A stretch of 64,000 nucleotides of DNA from Alligator mississippiensis (taxonomy: Eukaryota; Chordata; Crocodylia; Alligatoridae): assembly GCF_030867095.1 (NCBI RefSeq), contig NC_081826.1, positions 42,076,001 to 42,140,000 on the forward strand. The letters are read 5' to 3'. Positions 48,246-59,702 of the stretch are shown in pieces. The notes under the pieces are model-generated. The model did no database searches. It had not been told where the DNA came from and saw only the letters and a program-made list of their open reading frames with translations. The translations under genes and the position numbers were made by a program. Position 1 is the first letter of the stretch. The number at the start of each line of letters is the position of its first letter.

Positions 48246-49688
48246 GTGGTTGCGCCAGAGGAGAAGGCAGACATCTTTAACAAATTCTTCACCTCCGTTT
48301 TCTTGTGCAGGGTCCGGGACTCCCCCACCGTGATTCAACATGGACTCGAGGGGAACGCCCCAAGACCTAAGGTTGAGGAGGACTGGGTTAGAGTGCTTCT
48401 GGAGGGGCTGGACATGTTCAAGTCAGCAGGTCCGGATGCTCTCCATCCCAGGGTATTGAGGGAGCTAGCAGGGGTTATTGCAGGGCCCTTGGCACGGCTT
48501 TACGAGCGCTCGTGGTGCTCGGGCCAGGTGCCAGATGATTGGAAGATAGCCAATGCGGTCCCCATCTTTAAGAAAGGGAGGACGGAGGACCCAGGCAACT
48601 ATAGGCCCATCAGTCTTACCTCAATCCTGGGGAAACTCTTTGAGAAGATCATCGAAGAGCACATCTGTGATGGGCTGGAATCGGGGATGATGCTCAGGGG
48701 CAACCAGCACAGTTTCATTACAGACAGGTTATGTCAGACCAACCTGATTGCCTTTTACGATCAGGTCACAAAAGCATTGGATGCAGGTGTCGCCGTGGAT
48801 GTAGTCTTTCTGGACTTCAGCAAGGCCTTTGACACGGTCAACCACCCCATCCTCATTAAAAAACTAGGCGACTGTGGCATCAATGCCTACACGGTCAGAT
48901 GGATTGCTAATTGGCTGAAGGGTCGTAGTCAGAGGGTGGTGGTGGATGGGTCATATTCGACCTGGGGGGAAGTGGGCAGCGGAGTCCCCAGGGGCTCGGT
49001 CCTTGGGCCCGCGCTGTTTAATTTCTTTATCAGCGATTTGGACGATGGGGTGAAAAGCAACCTGTTCAAATTTGCTGATGATACCAAAATTTGGGGTGAG
49101 GTGGGCACACTAGTAGGGAGGGAAAGACTGCAGAAAGACCTGGATAGGTTGCAGGGGTGGGCTGACAAAAACAGGATGCGTTTCAATACGGACAAGTGCA
49201 GGGTGCTGCACTTGGGCAGTAGTAACCGGCAACACACTTATAAGATGGGAAACTCCCTTCTTGAGAGCACGGAGGCAGAAAGGGATCTTGGAGTCATCAT
49301 TGACTCCAAGATGAACATGGGCCGACAATGCGAGGTCACGGTCGGCAGGGCTAACCGGACCCTATCGTGCATCCACAGGTGCATCTCAAGTAGGGCCAAG
49401 GAGGTGATCCTCCCCCTCTACGCAACACTGGTCAGGCCACAGCTGGAGTACTGTGTCCAGTTCTGGGCACCCCACTTCAAGAGGGATGTGGACAACATTG
49501 AGAGGGTCCAGAGGAGGGCCACCCGCATGATCCGGGGACAGCAGGGCCGACCCTACAATGAGAGGCTACGGGACCTGAACCTGTTCAGCCTTCACAAGAG
49601 AAGGCTGAAGGGGGACCTGGTGACCATCTATAAACTCACTAGGGGGGACCTTGTTTCCCCCAGCGCCCCCCGGGATAACAAGAAATAA
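48246..49688 (+). pseudogene. CR1 ORF2 reverse transcriptase (copy A), 480-codon open stretch
   Basis: This is the RT of a non-LTR retrotransposon that copies its RNA at a nicked target. Blocks in order: [73 protein letters not shown], the active-site box FADDTK (FADD at 49071-49082), and the C-terminal [23 protein letters not shown] replaces the usual PQG. The frame is lost after RDNKK; the remaining C-terminus (NNGHKLLESRFRLDIRRNYF) is in another frame. It is in the same frame as the endonuclease part except for one stop. This is a LINE remnant and not a host gene. Confidence 0.92.
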
Positions 49689-49945
49689 TGGCCACAAGTT
49701 GTTGGAGAGTAGGTTCAGATTAGACATCCGTAGGAACTACTTCACAGGGCGCCTAGGATCTGGAACCAACTTCCAAGGGAAGTGGTGCTGGCTCCTACTC
49801 TGGGGGTCCTTAAGAAGCGGCTTGATGCCTACCTGGCTGGGGTCACTTGAGCGCAGTTTTCTTCCTGCCCAGGCAGGGGGTCAGACTTGAAGATCTACAA
49901 GGTCCCTTCTGACCCTACTTCTATGATTCTATGATCCCTGGAATA

Positions 49946-52600
49946 TAGATTCATAGATTCATAGATGCTAGGGTCGGAAGGGACCTCAAAACATCATTGA
50001 GTCCGACCCCCTGCATAGGCAGGAAAGAGTGCTGGGTTCAGATGACCCCAGTCAGATGCCTATCTAACCTCCTCTTGAAGACCCCCAGGGTAGGGGAGAG
50101 CACCACCTCCCTTGGGAGCCCATTCCAGATTTTGGCCACTCTGACTGTGAAGAAGTTCTTCCTAATGTCCAGCCTAAATCTAATCTCTGCTAGCTTGTGG
50201 CCATTATTTCTTGTGACCCCCAGGGGCGCCTTGGTGAGTAGAGCCTCACCAATTCCCTTCTGCGCCCCCATGATGAACTTATAGGCAGCCACAAGGTCGC
50301 CTCTCAACCTTCTCTTGCAGAGGTTGAAGAGGTCCAGGTGCCCTAGTCTCTCCTCGTAGGGCTTGGCCTGCAAGCCCTTAACCATACGAGTGGCCCTTCT
50401 CTGGACCCTCTCCAGGTTATCCACATCCCTCTTGAGGTGCGGTGCCCAAAACTGGATGCAGTATTCCAACTGCGGTCTGACCAGTGCCCGATAGAGGGAA
50501 AGTATCACCTCCTTGGTTCTGTTTGTCATGCATCTGCTGATGCACGATAAAATGCAGTTAGCTTTGCTGATGACTTCGTCACACTGACAACTCATGTTCA
50601 TCTTGGAGTCCACTAGGACTCGGAGATCCCTTTCCACTTCTGTGCTGCCGAGCAGGTCATTCCCTAGGCAGTAGGTATGCTGGACATTTTTCCTCCCTAG
50701 GTGCAGCACTTTGCATTTCTCCTTGTTGAACTGCATTCTGTTGTTTTCTGCCCATATGTCCAACCTGTCCAGGTCTGCTTGTAGTTGTTCCCTGCCCTCT
50801 GTGTGTCCACTTCTCCCCACAGTTTTGTATCATCCGCAAACTTGGACAGAGTACACTTCACTCCCTCGTCCAAGTCATTGATGAAGACATTGAAGAGTAT
50901 CAGTCCAAGCACCAAGCCCTGCGGGACCCCACTGCCCACACCCTTCCAGGTCAATACCGACCCATCCACCACCACTCTCTGGGTGTGTCCCTCTAGCCAA
51001 TTTGCCACCCACTGGACTGTGTAGTCATCCATGTCACAGCCTCTTAACTTGTTCACCAGTATGGGGTGGGATACCATACTGAAGGCCTTCCTGAAGTCTA
51101 AGTAAATGATGTCTACCTCTACTCCTGCGTCCAGGTGTCTGGTAATCTGGTCATAAAAAGAGACTAGATTAGTCAGGCATGATCTACCTGCTATGAACCC
51201 GTGCTTGTTTCCCCTCAGCATCATTTTTCCTGCTGGGCTCTCACTTGTATAAGCCTTAATAAGCTTTTCAAAGACTTTGCCTAGGATGGAGGTGAGACTG
51301 ACTGGCCTATAATTGCCTGGATCCTCCTTCCTCCCCTTCTTGAAAATAGGGACCACATTGGCCCTTTTTCAGTCCTCTGGGACTTGGCTCGTGCACCACA
51401 AGTGTTCAAATATTCTTGCCAGTGGCTCTGCAATTACATCAGCCAGTGCCTTCAGTACCCTTGGATGGAGCTCATCCAGGCCTGCTGACTTAAATGCATC
51501 CAGTCCTTCCAAGTGACTCTGCAACATCTCAGGGTCAATGCTTGGTAGTCTGGTGCCTTGCTGCTGCCTCTCTACCATCCCATTGGGAGACTTGTCTTGC
51601 CCCTCGTTTAGGAACACAGGCAAAGAACTCATTGAGGAGTTCAGCCTTGTCTCCCCTGTCTGTCACCAGTTGCTTTTCCCCATTCAGTAGTGGTTCTATA
51701 CCACCCTGGGCCTTCCTTTTACTCCCTATATATCTGAAAAACAATTTTTTGTTATCCTTAACTTGGGATGCCATGCTCAGCTCCATGGTAGCTTTGGCCT
51801 TTCTAACTGCCTCCCTACAACTGCGAGCTGAGCAGGTATACTCCTCTTTGGTAATCTCTCCCTGTTTCCACTGCTTATATGCCCCCCTTTTTGCCCTTAG
51901 TCTGCTCTGGATATCTCTGGTTAGCCAAGGAAGCCTCTTGGTCCCTTTCCCCCCGCATTGGGATCGTCACCCTCTGTGCCCGAAGGATCGTTTCCTTAAG
52001 GCACAGTCACCCTTCCTGGGCTCCCATCTCGCCAAATCTCTTACTCTGCAGTGCGTCCTTGACTAAATGCCTGAGCTCGCTGAAGTCAGCCTTCCTAAAG
52101 TCTAGCACTTCCACCCTACTAGTTACCTTTCCCACTCTGCGCTTTATGATGAATTCTATTATTTGGTGGTCACTGTCCCACAGGTGACCACTGATCTGTA
52201 GGTCCCCTACCATGTCATCCCCTGTTGCCAATACCAGGTCCAGTAAGGCATTCCCCCTAGTGGGACCATGTACCTCCTGCATCAGGTGGAGGTCCTGTAC
52301 ACAGGATAGGAACCTGCATGAATGGTGGGAATTTGCTGTCTGCATCTCCCAGCAGATGTCAGGGTAATTTAGGTCTCCCATGACTACCGCTTCCCTAGTC
52401 TTTATGGTCTCCGAGAGAGAGTTGCCCCAGGAGTTCCAAATCTAGTTCTTCCCCTTGGTGTGGGGGTCTATAGCAGACCCCCACCACCAAATGCCTTTCC
52501 CCTTGACCTCCATGTATCCTAACCCACAATCCTTCTACTTTCTCCTCTGATTCCGTTTTGATAAGGGTCGATGGATAATGCTCCTTGACATAGAGTGTAT
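49946..52600 (-). mobile_element. Young CR1 LINE (copy B), 5'-truncated within the endonuclease
   Basis: The minus-strand element has its 3' tail (ATTCATAG units on the plus strand) at about 49946. Reading right to left it encodes endonuclease words (LYVKEH, GVCYRPPHQGEELDLELL, MGDLNYPDICW, PTRGNALLDLVLATGDD), a linker, and RT with [11 protein letters not shown] (box at 50829-50840) and RPQLEYCIQFWAPHLKRDVD. It belongs to the same subfamily as the copy at 40645 and differs from copy A. Several frameshifts and stops split the ORF. Confidence 0.93.
50697..51356 (-). pseudogene. CR1 ORF2 reverse transcriptase core (copy B)
   Basis: An open stretch of 219 codons carries [60 protein letters not shown] and the FADD box. 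The first catalytic Asp block (YLDF) is kept. The frame shifts near GEVDTQ into the downstream part, which is open from 50820 to 50038. Confidence 0.88.
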
Positions 52601-52699
52601 AGGTTTCCATGTTAATGAAAATATGGACTAGAACCAGACTCAGGCCAGAACTTTGTGTGATCCCACTGTTAATGTCTCCTAGGTGGACAGTGAACCACA

Positions 52700-54612
52700 T
52701 ACATACTTAACACATACTTTTTGACTGTGGTTTTTCAGTCATAGGAGAATTTCAATTAGACCATTGCACTGCATTATACTGACACTACACCAGCATTTGG
52801 GATTATCAATACCGCTGAAGTGAAGAACAGAACTAAAAAATCATCAATAACCGTATCAGTAGCCTTTGAAATTATAAGTAATGAGATAAAGGGAACATTA
52901 TCAGTTCTGTTTGAAGGTAAATTACCTTCTCCCTGGATCAGAAATTAAAAGTTGATGTCTAAGCCAAACAGCTTCTTATGGGCACAGCAGCCCATAATAT
53001 GCCACCAGCTATTGAAGGAGGAAGCTACATGGCTTCTAGTCCTCTTTGACTCTCTAGCTGGATTACCAGGTACCAGTTTACAGCTGGGAACAACTTCTAG
53101 CATGAGCTGGAGTGTGTTTCAAGTTCACGCCTCTAGAGCTATATTAAGAGGCCATAAACAGTCTGCTGCCTTGCCATGGCTGGATCAGAGACATGAAGGA
53201 CGTACTAGAATTTACACATGATACTTATAACAAGGAAAGTGGGCAGGAACGCTAGATTATTTTGAGAATGGAGAGGCATGTGACTGAAATAACAAAGATT
53301 GCTTACTGTGAACAGCGAGACCTTAAAAATGGAGAATCCCAAGGAGGGAAAGAAAAGCAATTGAACTGTTTGCACAGATGATCTTAAAGGACCAGTTCTG
53401 GGAATGGGAGTCCCAGTGGGGGAAGAGGGAAACATCTTGACCCAAAATTTGATTGCAAGGCTGGAGCACTTGCTTTATTAGAATTTTTTTATGTGACTCC
53501 TGAGATTGGGGGAAATTAAGGGCTAAATTTAACTGGTATTTCTGATAGATTTCTAGGAATGTGTTTGGTGTCACAGAGCAGCTAAGCTAAGCAGTATAAT
53601 AATCTCTCCCTCTGTGCCCCACCGCCCCCTTCCCCACTCCAGCTCTCAGCTCTCACGACACAGAACTATTGTTATTGTCCTAGGCCTGTTTTGTAGGATT
53701 TTCAAGCTCTTCACTTTCTCATAGCTCTGCCTGCTGCTCTGAGTGATGCCTTTCTCAGGCAGTGGCTCATACATCACTCCCTCACTAAGTTTCTGAGAAT
53801 GACTGAGTTCAACAGGCTTTGGATCTTTCATCTCCCTCTTACACATACCTGTAGCTGGCAGCAGCTTATATTACACCTGACTTATGGCAGAAGAAAGCCA
53901 AAATGAAGAAGTTGGTTGCTGTCAAAAAATACACTATGTGCTCCACACTGTGTGCCACATTACTTGTACAGATAAGTGTTTCGCCTGGCCAGTAGAGTGT
54001 AGGTCCTAAACCAAACAGGCCATATAGTGTCTAGTGCTAGATTATGGGACAGCAGAGAGGGCATTTCACCATTTGGTCTACTAGGCCAATTGCTTTAATC
54101 TGCTTTGGCCCTAGATGAATGGGAAAGTGACTTGGCCAGAGGCCAAATGGAGTTGGTCTTGGTCCAAGTCCAACATTGATCAGATGACTTACGTGTCACC
54201 AGGAATACTTTTGTGTATGAACATCAGGCATGTTGCAGGCATCTTGGAGGGACTAGCAGCATGCAGTGCACCATCTTGATCTGAGCAGCCACTTGAATCA
54301 AGACAGAATACTTCACTCTGGTAGGTCTGGGCTATGTACGTTTCACCTTTGTATTAAATTTGATACTGCCTGTAGGGTCCTGGCGAATTGCCAGTGCAGC
54401 TGCAGAAATTTTGGGGACTTTTGCCATAATGTATTGGTTATTCATGTAAAAAGCAAGTTTTACTTAACATAGGCAAGGATACATTTCATGGACCCATGGT
54501 TCTTTTCAACCTATGGTGCCCATCTCAGTCTGAAAATGTTTAAAGTAAAAAAAAAGTTCATTTTGGCAAAACACAGTGTTACAGGAAATCCCTATTGATC
54601 AGGGAAAGATAG
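52700..54612. other. Intergenic, nothing recognised
   Basis: No host exon or bounded repeat is seen here. Confidence 0.5.
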
Positions 54613-54870
54613 TGGATGTATCTACATGAGAGGCTTTCTGCTCATTAGCCTAATAGAACTGTGCAGTAGCGTGTCATGGCAAAAGCTGCACTAATAGCCT
54701 GCTGTGCAGTGTTATTAGGCTAATGTGCAGTGAGTTTCACTAGATAACCGTGTGCCAGTGCTACTGCACAGTAACTTTAGGTACTGTGCATTTAGTTAGT
54801 ACTTTATTAAGGAAGTACTAAACTAAATGCACAGTATCTAAGGAACGTTAGTGAATGTGTAGACATGCCC
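54613..54870. mobile_element. MITE-like element, TCTACATG-ended family, copy 3
   Basis: The left end is TGGATGTATCTACATGAGAG and the right end AATGTGTAGACATGCCC. Inside, AAATGCACAGTA and TACTGTGCATTTAG pair within the element. It has the same design as the copies at 631 and 43080. Confidence 0.65.
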
Positions 54871-55716
54871 ATTGTATAGACAATATAGGTACAATATGAA
54901 TCCTGTGTTGTAAAACCACACTGTCAGTTATACAAGGACTGCAATTGTCCAAGAATGGGTACAGGTAGAAGAATAAACTTCTTAGCTCTAGAAGACTGAA
55001 CTATAATGATGTTCTCAACATAGGTTCCAGTGGACATTTGGCCACTTCCAAAGAGCAAAGAAATGTTTGGCCTAGGTGACAGCTTGGACTGCAGAATGAG
55101 GCAGAACTGAAACACTAGATTTGATGCTACTCTGGACTGATACGTATTGACAGAAGGGTGTGAAGCAGTTTGCAGAGCTTTGCCTGTACTCGACCTGGCA
55201 CTAAGCCAGATTTCAACCCTGGCTTCCAGGAGTGAAATACTAGTACAAAAATGTACTGTGTCACTTAGCACCCCACAGATTGTTGCATTGTTTAACAGCA
55301 AGAGACTTTTCAAGTGTACAGGAAAATAACTGCTAAGGCAAAAAACATTAAAAGAAAGAAACTCAAACTTTATCTGTGTCATATCAGTAAAAGTGAAGTC
55401 AGGTTTTAGGTTAAGAACATCCTAGTTCAGCATTTTGCAGAAGCAGGGTGGTCACTTAATTTTGGCCTATATCCCATCCAAACAGAATTGCACTTTCCAT
55501 CAGTCAAAATCCAAGAAACGAATAATGATCTCAAGAGTTTTGTATTTGTCATTGGATTTGCCCCATTGACCTGCCTAAGGGAAGGCAACAATATGAAAGT
55601 TTTCCCAAAGCCAAGACCTACAGGGCTCAATCAAAATTTAATTTTACCCTAATCCATTTTTTCAAAGTGCTCTTTCTCCTTCTTCCTTTTAAGTTTGCAT
55701 GAGGATTTATATTATG
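54871..55716. other. Intergenic, nothing recognised
   Basis: No gene or repeat is recognised in this 0.85-kb stretch. Confidence 0.5.
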
Positions 55717-58700
55717 TTTCCTAGTTTCCTAGTTTCCTAGTAGCAAGGGTCAGGAGGGACCTGAACAGATCATCTAGCCTGACCCCCTGCCACAGACAGG
55801 AGTGAATGCTGGGTTCACAAGACCCCAGACAGGTGATCATCTAACCTCTTTTTGAATTTACCTAAGGTAGGGGCAAAGACCACTTCCCTGGGAAGTTGGT
55901 TCCAGACTTTGGCCACCCTAACTGTAAAATATTGCTTTCTGATCTCTAACCTAAACCTATTCTCTATCAGCTTATTACCATTGTTCCTCATCACCCCAGG
56001 TGGTGCTGGGGAGAAAAGGGCTCTTCCTGTTTGCTGATGATCTCCCCTGATGAGTTTGTAGGTAGCCGCCAGGTCCCCCCTCAGCCTCCTCTTGCCAGTG
56101 CTGAACAGGTTCAGGTCCCTCAGTCTCTCCTCATAGGACCTGTCCTGCTGCCCTCTCACCAAGCGGGTGGCCCTCCTCTGAACCATCTCCAGGCTGGCCA
56201 CATCCCTTTTTAAAGTGCGGTGCCCAGTACTGGACACAGTACTCCAACTGCAGCCTGACCAAAGTCGCATAGAGGGGGAGTATCACCTCTCCAGACCAGC
56301 TTGAGATGCATCTTTGGATGCATGACAAGGTATGGCTGGCCTTGCCGGCTGCGGTCTGGCATTGGCAGCTCATGGTCATCTTGGAGTCAATAATAACTCC
56401 AAGATCCTGTTCCGCCTCTGTGCTTTCAAGAAGGGAACTCCCCAGCCTGTATGTATGCTTTGGATTCCTTCTCCCAAGGTGCAGCACCCTGCATTTGTCT
56501 ACGTTGAACCCCATCCTATTCTCGTCTGCCCACTTTTGTAGTCTGTCTAAATCTAGCTGCACCCTCTCTCTCCCTTCAAGTTGTCCACCTCGTCCCACAT
56601 CTTAGTGTCATCAGCAAACCTGGACAATGTGCTTTCAACCCCCTTGTCCAAGTCGCTGATGAAGATGTTAAACAGTGAGGACCCAAGGACTGAGCCCTGG
56701 GGTACCCCGCTGCTCACATCTCGCCAGGCTGAGTATGACCCATCCACCACTACTCTCTTGGTGCGCCCCATCAGACAATTTTTTACCCATCCAACTGTGT
56801 AGGCATCAATGCCACAGTTGCCTAATGTATTAATGAGAATGGGGTGAGAGACAGTGTCAAAGGCCTTAGAGTCTAGAAAGACTATGTCCACAGTGATACC
56901 ATCATCCAAGGATTTAGTTACCTGGTCATAAAAGGCAATCAGGTTGGTCAGTCAGGACCTGCCTTTGATGAACCCATGCTGGTTGCCCCTGAGCATGATC
57001 TCCCCTGCAGGCACCCCACAGATGTGCTCCTTGATGATTTTCTCCAAGATCTTCCCAAGGACCGAGGTGAGGCTTACGGGCCTATAGTTACTTGGGTCCT
57101 CCTTCCTCCCTTTCTTAAAAATGGGGACCACATTAGCTAGTTTCCAATCCCCTGGCACCTCACCAGATGACCACAAATGCTCATACAGCCGGGCTAAGGG
57201 CTCCGCGATGACCCCTGCCAGCTCCCTCAACACCCTTGGGTGGAAGGCATCTGGACCTGCAGATTTAAAAATGTCTAGCCCTTCCAGAAGATCCCTAACT
57301 ACACCTGTGCTGACCCAAGGCCTGACAGAGCTATCCCCAAGATTGTCCCTACTTCTGGTAGGAGGGATGTCTCGGTCCCTGTTCAGGAAAACAGAGGCAA
57401 AGAAACTGTTAAAAATATTAGCTTTCTCATCTGGCGTAGCCACAAGATTACCGTTTGCGTCTTGCAGGGGCCCTACATTGCCTGGTGCCCTCTTCTTGCT
57501 CCCAATGTACTTGAAAAAGTACTTTTTGTTGTCCTTAATCCTGGACGCTAGCCTGAGTTCCATCTCTGCCTTGGCCTTCCTAATAGCCCTCCTACACTCA
57601 CGGGCTGAGGAGGAGTACTCCTCCTTGGTGATAGCCCCTCACTTCCACTGGTTGTACGCCCCCCTTTTATTCCTCAGGCATCGCTGAATGCCCTTGCTGA
57701 GCCAAGGGGGTTTCTGAGCACTCTTACCCTCCTTGCTTCTCTGTTACCCCTTGGGCCTGGAGGATCGCCCCCTTAAGGTACGACCATCCCTCATGGACTC
57801 CATCTCCTCTACCTTCTGGGCCCTCAGTACCTCCCCCACTAATCTCCAAAGCTCACTGAAGTTGGCCCTTCTGAAGTCAAGGGCTTTAGTCTTGCTATAA
57901 GCCCTTGACACCCTGCGCTGGATAGTGAATTCCAGCAGGTGATGATCGTTATTGTCCAGCTGGTCAAGGACCTGCAGTCCCCTCACCAGGTCATCCCCCA
58001 TGGCCAGGACAAGGTCCAGCAAGGCGTTACCCCTAGTGGGGCTGTGCACCTCCTGAATAAGGTGCACCCTGTGCACCTCCTGCAATACAGCCAGGGACCT
58101 GGCTGTCTGCTCCTCCCAGCAAATGTCTCGGTAGTCTAGGTCACCCATGACAATGATATCCCTTGATGTAACCGCCTCTATAAGCTGACTGTAGAAGTTC
58201 CGGTCTAGCTCTTCCCCCTGGTTGGGTGGTCTGTAGTAGACACCCACCGTAAGGTCCCTTTCGCCACACCCCGCTTGTAGTTTGACCCACAGTGTCTCCA
58301 GCTGACCCTCCTCTAACCCGAAGCTAATCCTTGATGATGTGAGTTGCTCTTTGACATAGAGTGCGACACCCCCTGCCTTTCCTCTCTGTCCTGTCTCTTC
58401 TATATAGGGTGTATCCCCAAATGCTCGCCACCCAGTCATGGGTAGGGTCCCACCAGATTTCTGTGAGCCCTACTAAGTCTGGATTCTTACTCGCATTCAG
58501 GAGACACAGTTCCTCCTGCTTGCTCCCCATACTACGAGCATTGGTGTAGAGGAACTTGAGACCTCCTGAGGGTGCACGCACCTCCCCCCTACTCCCAGGA
58601 CGTTGTTGCTTACCTAGGCATCCCTTTCTGTTGCCACCCTGCATGCTGGCGAAGCATCCTCTCCACTTGGAGTGGCCCCTTCCCCCGGCAAAGCTAATTT

Positions 58701-58885
58701 AAAGCCCGCCGTACAAGATCAGCCAAAAGAAAAAATACATTTGCCCTTAGGAGAGAGATGAAGCCCATCCCACCCCAGCATGCCTTTCATACAGAAATAT
58801 GGGTCGTTGTCAAAAAACCCGAAGCCCAGGGTTTTTATGCTTTCAGTTCCTCTGTTCTGTGCATCCACATGAAGTTGGAAAGCAA
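55717..58885 (-). mobile_element. CR1 LINE, nearly full-length ORF2 plus end of ORF1
   Basis: The minus-strand element has a 3' tail of three perfect TTTCCTAG units (55717-55740 on the plus strand), unlike the ATTCATAG tails of the other copies. Right to left it encodes the end of ORF1 (GMLGWDGLHLSPKGK, the C-terminal motif of the CR1 ORF1 SGNH/esterase-like domain), the start of the endonuclease (LKFLYTNARSMGSKQEELCL, then GLTEIWWDPTHDW), GDLDYRDICWEE, the linker, and RT with [12 protein letters not shown] and LQLEYCVQYWAPHFKK. Frame is broken at several points (open stretches 57744-58439, 56952-57563, 56553-56909, 56131-56598, 55815-56270). It carries the most complete coding set in the window. 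Confidence 0.9.
57744..58644 (-). pseudogene. CR1 ORF2 endonuclease (TTTCCTAG-tailed copy)
   Basis: Two overlapping open stretches cover the endonuclease: 58644-58324 with KFLYTNARSMGSKQEEL and LVGLTEIWWDPTHDWVASIW, then 58439-57744 with GGVALYVKEQLTSSRISFGL, GVYYRPPNQGEELDRNF and VMGDLDYRDICWEEQTARSL. The usual GDLNYP reads GDLDYR. A frameshift lies near the overlap. Confidence 0.82.
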
Positions 58886-59220
58886 CTCTTCTCCCCTGCC
58901 TGTCCCTCCTGAACAGTTTGTACCCATCCATGACAGTGCTCCAGTCATGCGAGCTATCCCACCACGTCTCTGTTATTCCAATCACGTCACAGTTCTGTAA
59001 TTGTGTAAGGACTTCCAATTCTTCCTGCTTGTTTCCCCGGCTCTGTGCATTTGTGTATAGGAACCTGAGATAACTAGTTGATTTCCCTGATTTCGTATGA
59101 GAGCACCTCCTCTATTGCCCCCTCCTGCTTGCTTTTCCTCCAGGTCTCCCACTTCCCCACTTACCTCAGGGCTTTGATCTCCATCCTAGTTTAAAACCCT
59201 CCTCACTAGGTTAACTAGCC
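58886..59220 (-). mobile_element. Fragment of a second CR1 family (endonuclease N-terminus)
   Basis: On the minus strand this encodes LRFLYTNAQSRGNKQEELEV, GITETWWDSSHDWSTVMDGY and KLFRRDRQGRR, which is the bird-like CR1 endonuclease start. It breaks off after QGRR and passes directly into ORF1-derived sequence of the next CR1. The rest of this second element is not seen to the left of 55717. Confidence 0.75.
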
Positions 59221-59694
59221 TGTAACTTCACTCAATCTTTTCCTCAATCAGCACATACTGATCACCAACAGCATCCAGTCCTGAACACCACAGGCCTTAT
59301 ATTTCTAACGAGAAGAACCACAAAATTGCTACAGCCCCATCATTCTTCCCCAGATCTCTGTTCTAAGAGACAGTTCTTACCATCTGGAAGGTTGGCAGAT
59401 TCAGGGTATTTCAGAAGGGGATTTGTGAATCTTGAAACCAAGGGGACTTTACAGCAAGGGGACTACAGTATGGGTACCCACTGTACTCAACTATGTCCAG
59501 GTGGTGCTGAAAGACTGGATATTATATGTATCTAGAATGGTGAATGGGAAAATTCTTTGGATGTTGGACTTTGAGGGAAAGCACTACACTACTTCCCTTT
59601 CTGTTTCATAGATCTCATCTCCCCTGCCCAGCTTCTGAGGCCCTGATGCTATGAAGAAAGTATGTGACCAATATGTGGGCCCTGATGCTAAGGG
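59220..59694. other. Intergenic, no clear feature
   Basis: The sequence near 59380-59420 could belong to the 5' part of the second CR1, but I cannot show this. No gene is seen. Confidence 0.4.
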
Positions 59695-59702
59695 CTGAAG
59701 AG

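Larger units (their letters stand above)
47448..49934 (+). mobile_element. Young CR1 LINE (copy A), 5'-truncated within the endonuclease
   Basis: It opens in the C-terminal half of the AP endonuclease (GVYYRPPKQGEELDW) and continues through linker and reverse transcriptase to the 3' tail TTCTATGATTCTATGA. It lacks ORF1 and the endonuclease N-terminus, so it cannot be a complete element. Its coding strand faces another CR1 whose 3' end begins about 12 bp away. Confidence 0.93.
46535..52700 (-). mobile_element. Ancient CR1/L3 LINE, split by two younger CR1 copies
   Basis: The minus-strand L3 3' half runs from 46535 (AGAGGTCATCTTGTCCATCC) to about 47441 (TCATCTGCAAAGATTATAAA, just past the RT active-site codons). 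It resumes at about 52612-52700 (AATGAAAATATGGACTAGAA, then ACCAGACTCAGGCCAGAACT). The two parts join almost seamlessly in consensus order, so everything between (47448-52600) is a later insertion. TTAATG occurs at both edges (47442-47447 and 52612-52617). Confidence 0.75.

Noticed and set aside
47379-49688. Long open frames that could be taken for a novel host gene
   Set aside because: They read as CR1 endonuclease and reverse transcriptase with standard motifs (GDLNYP, FADD) and end at a CR1 3' tail.
55717-55740. CRISPR-like direct repeats
   Set aside because: Three 8-bp units without spacers in a vertebrate genome; this is a LINE tail.
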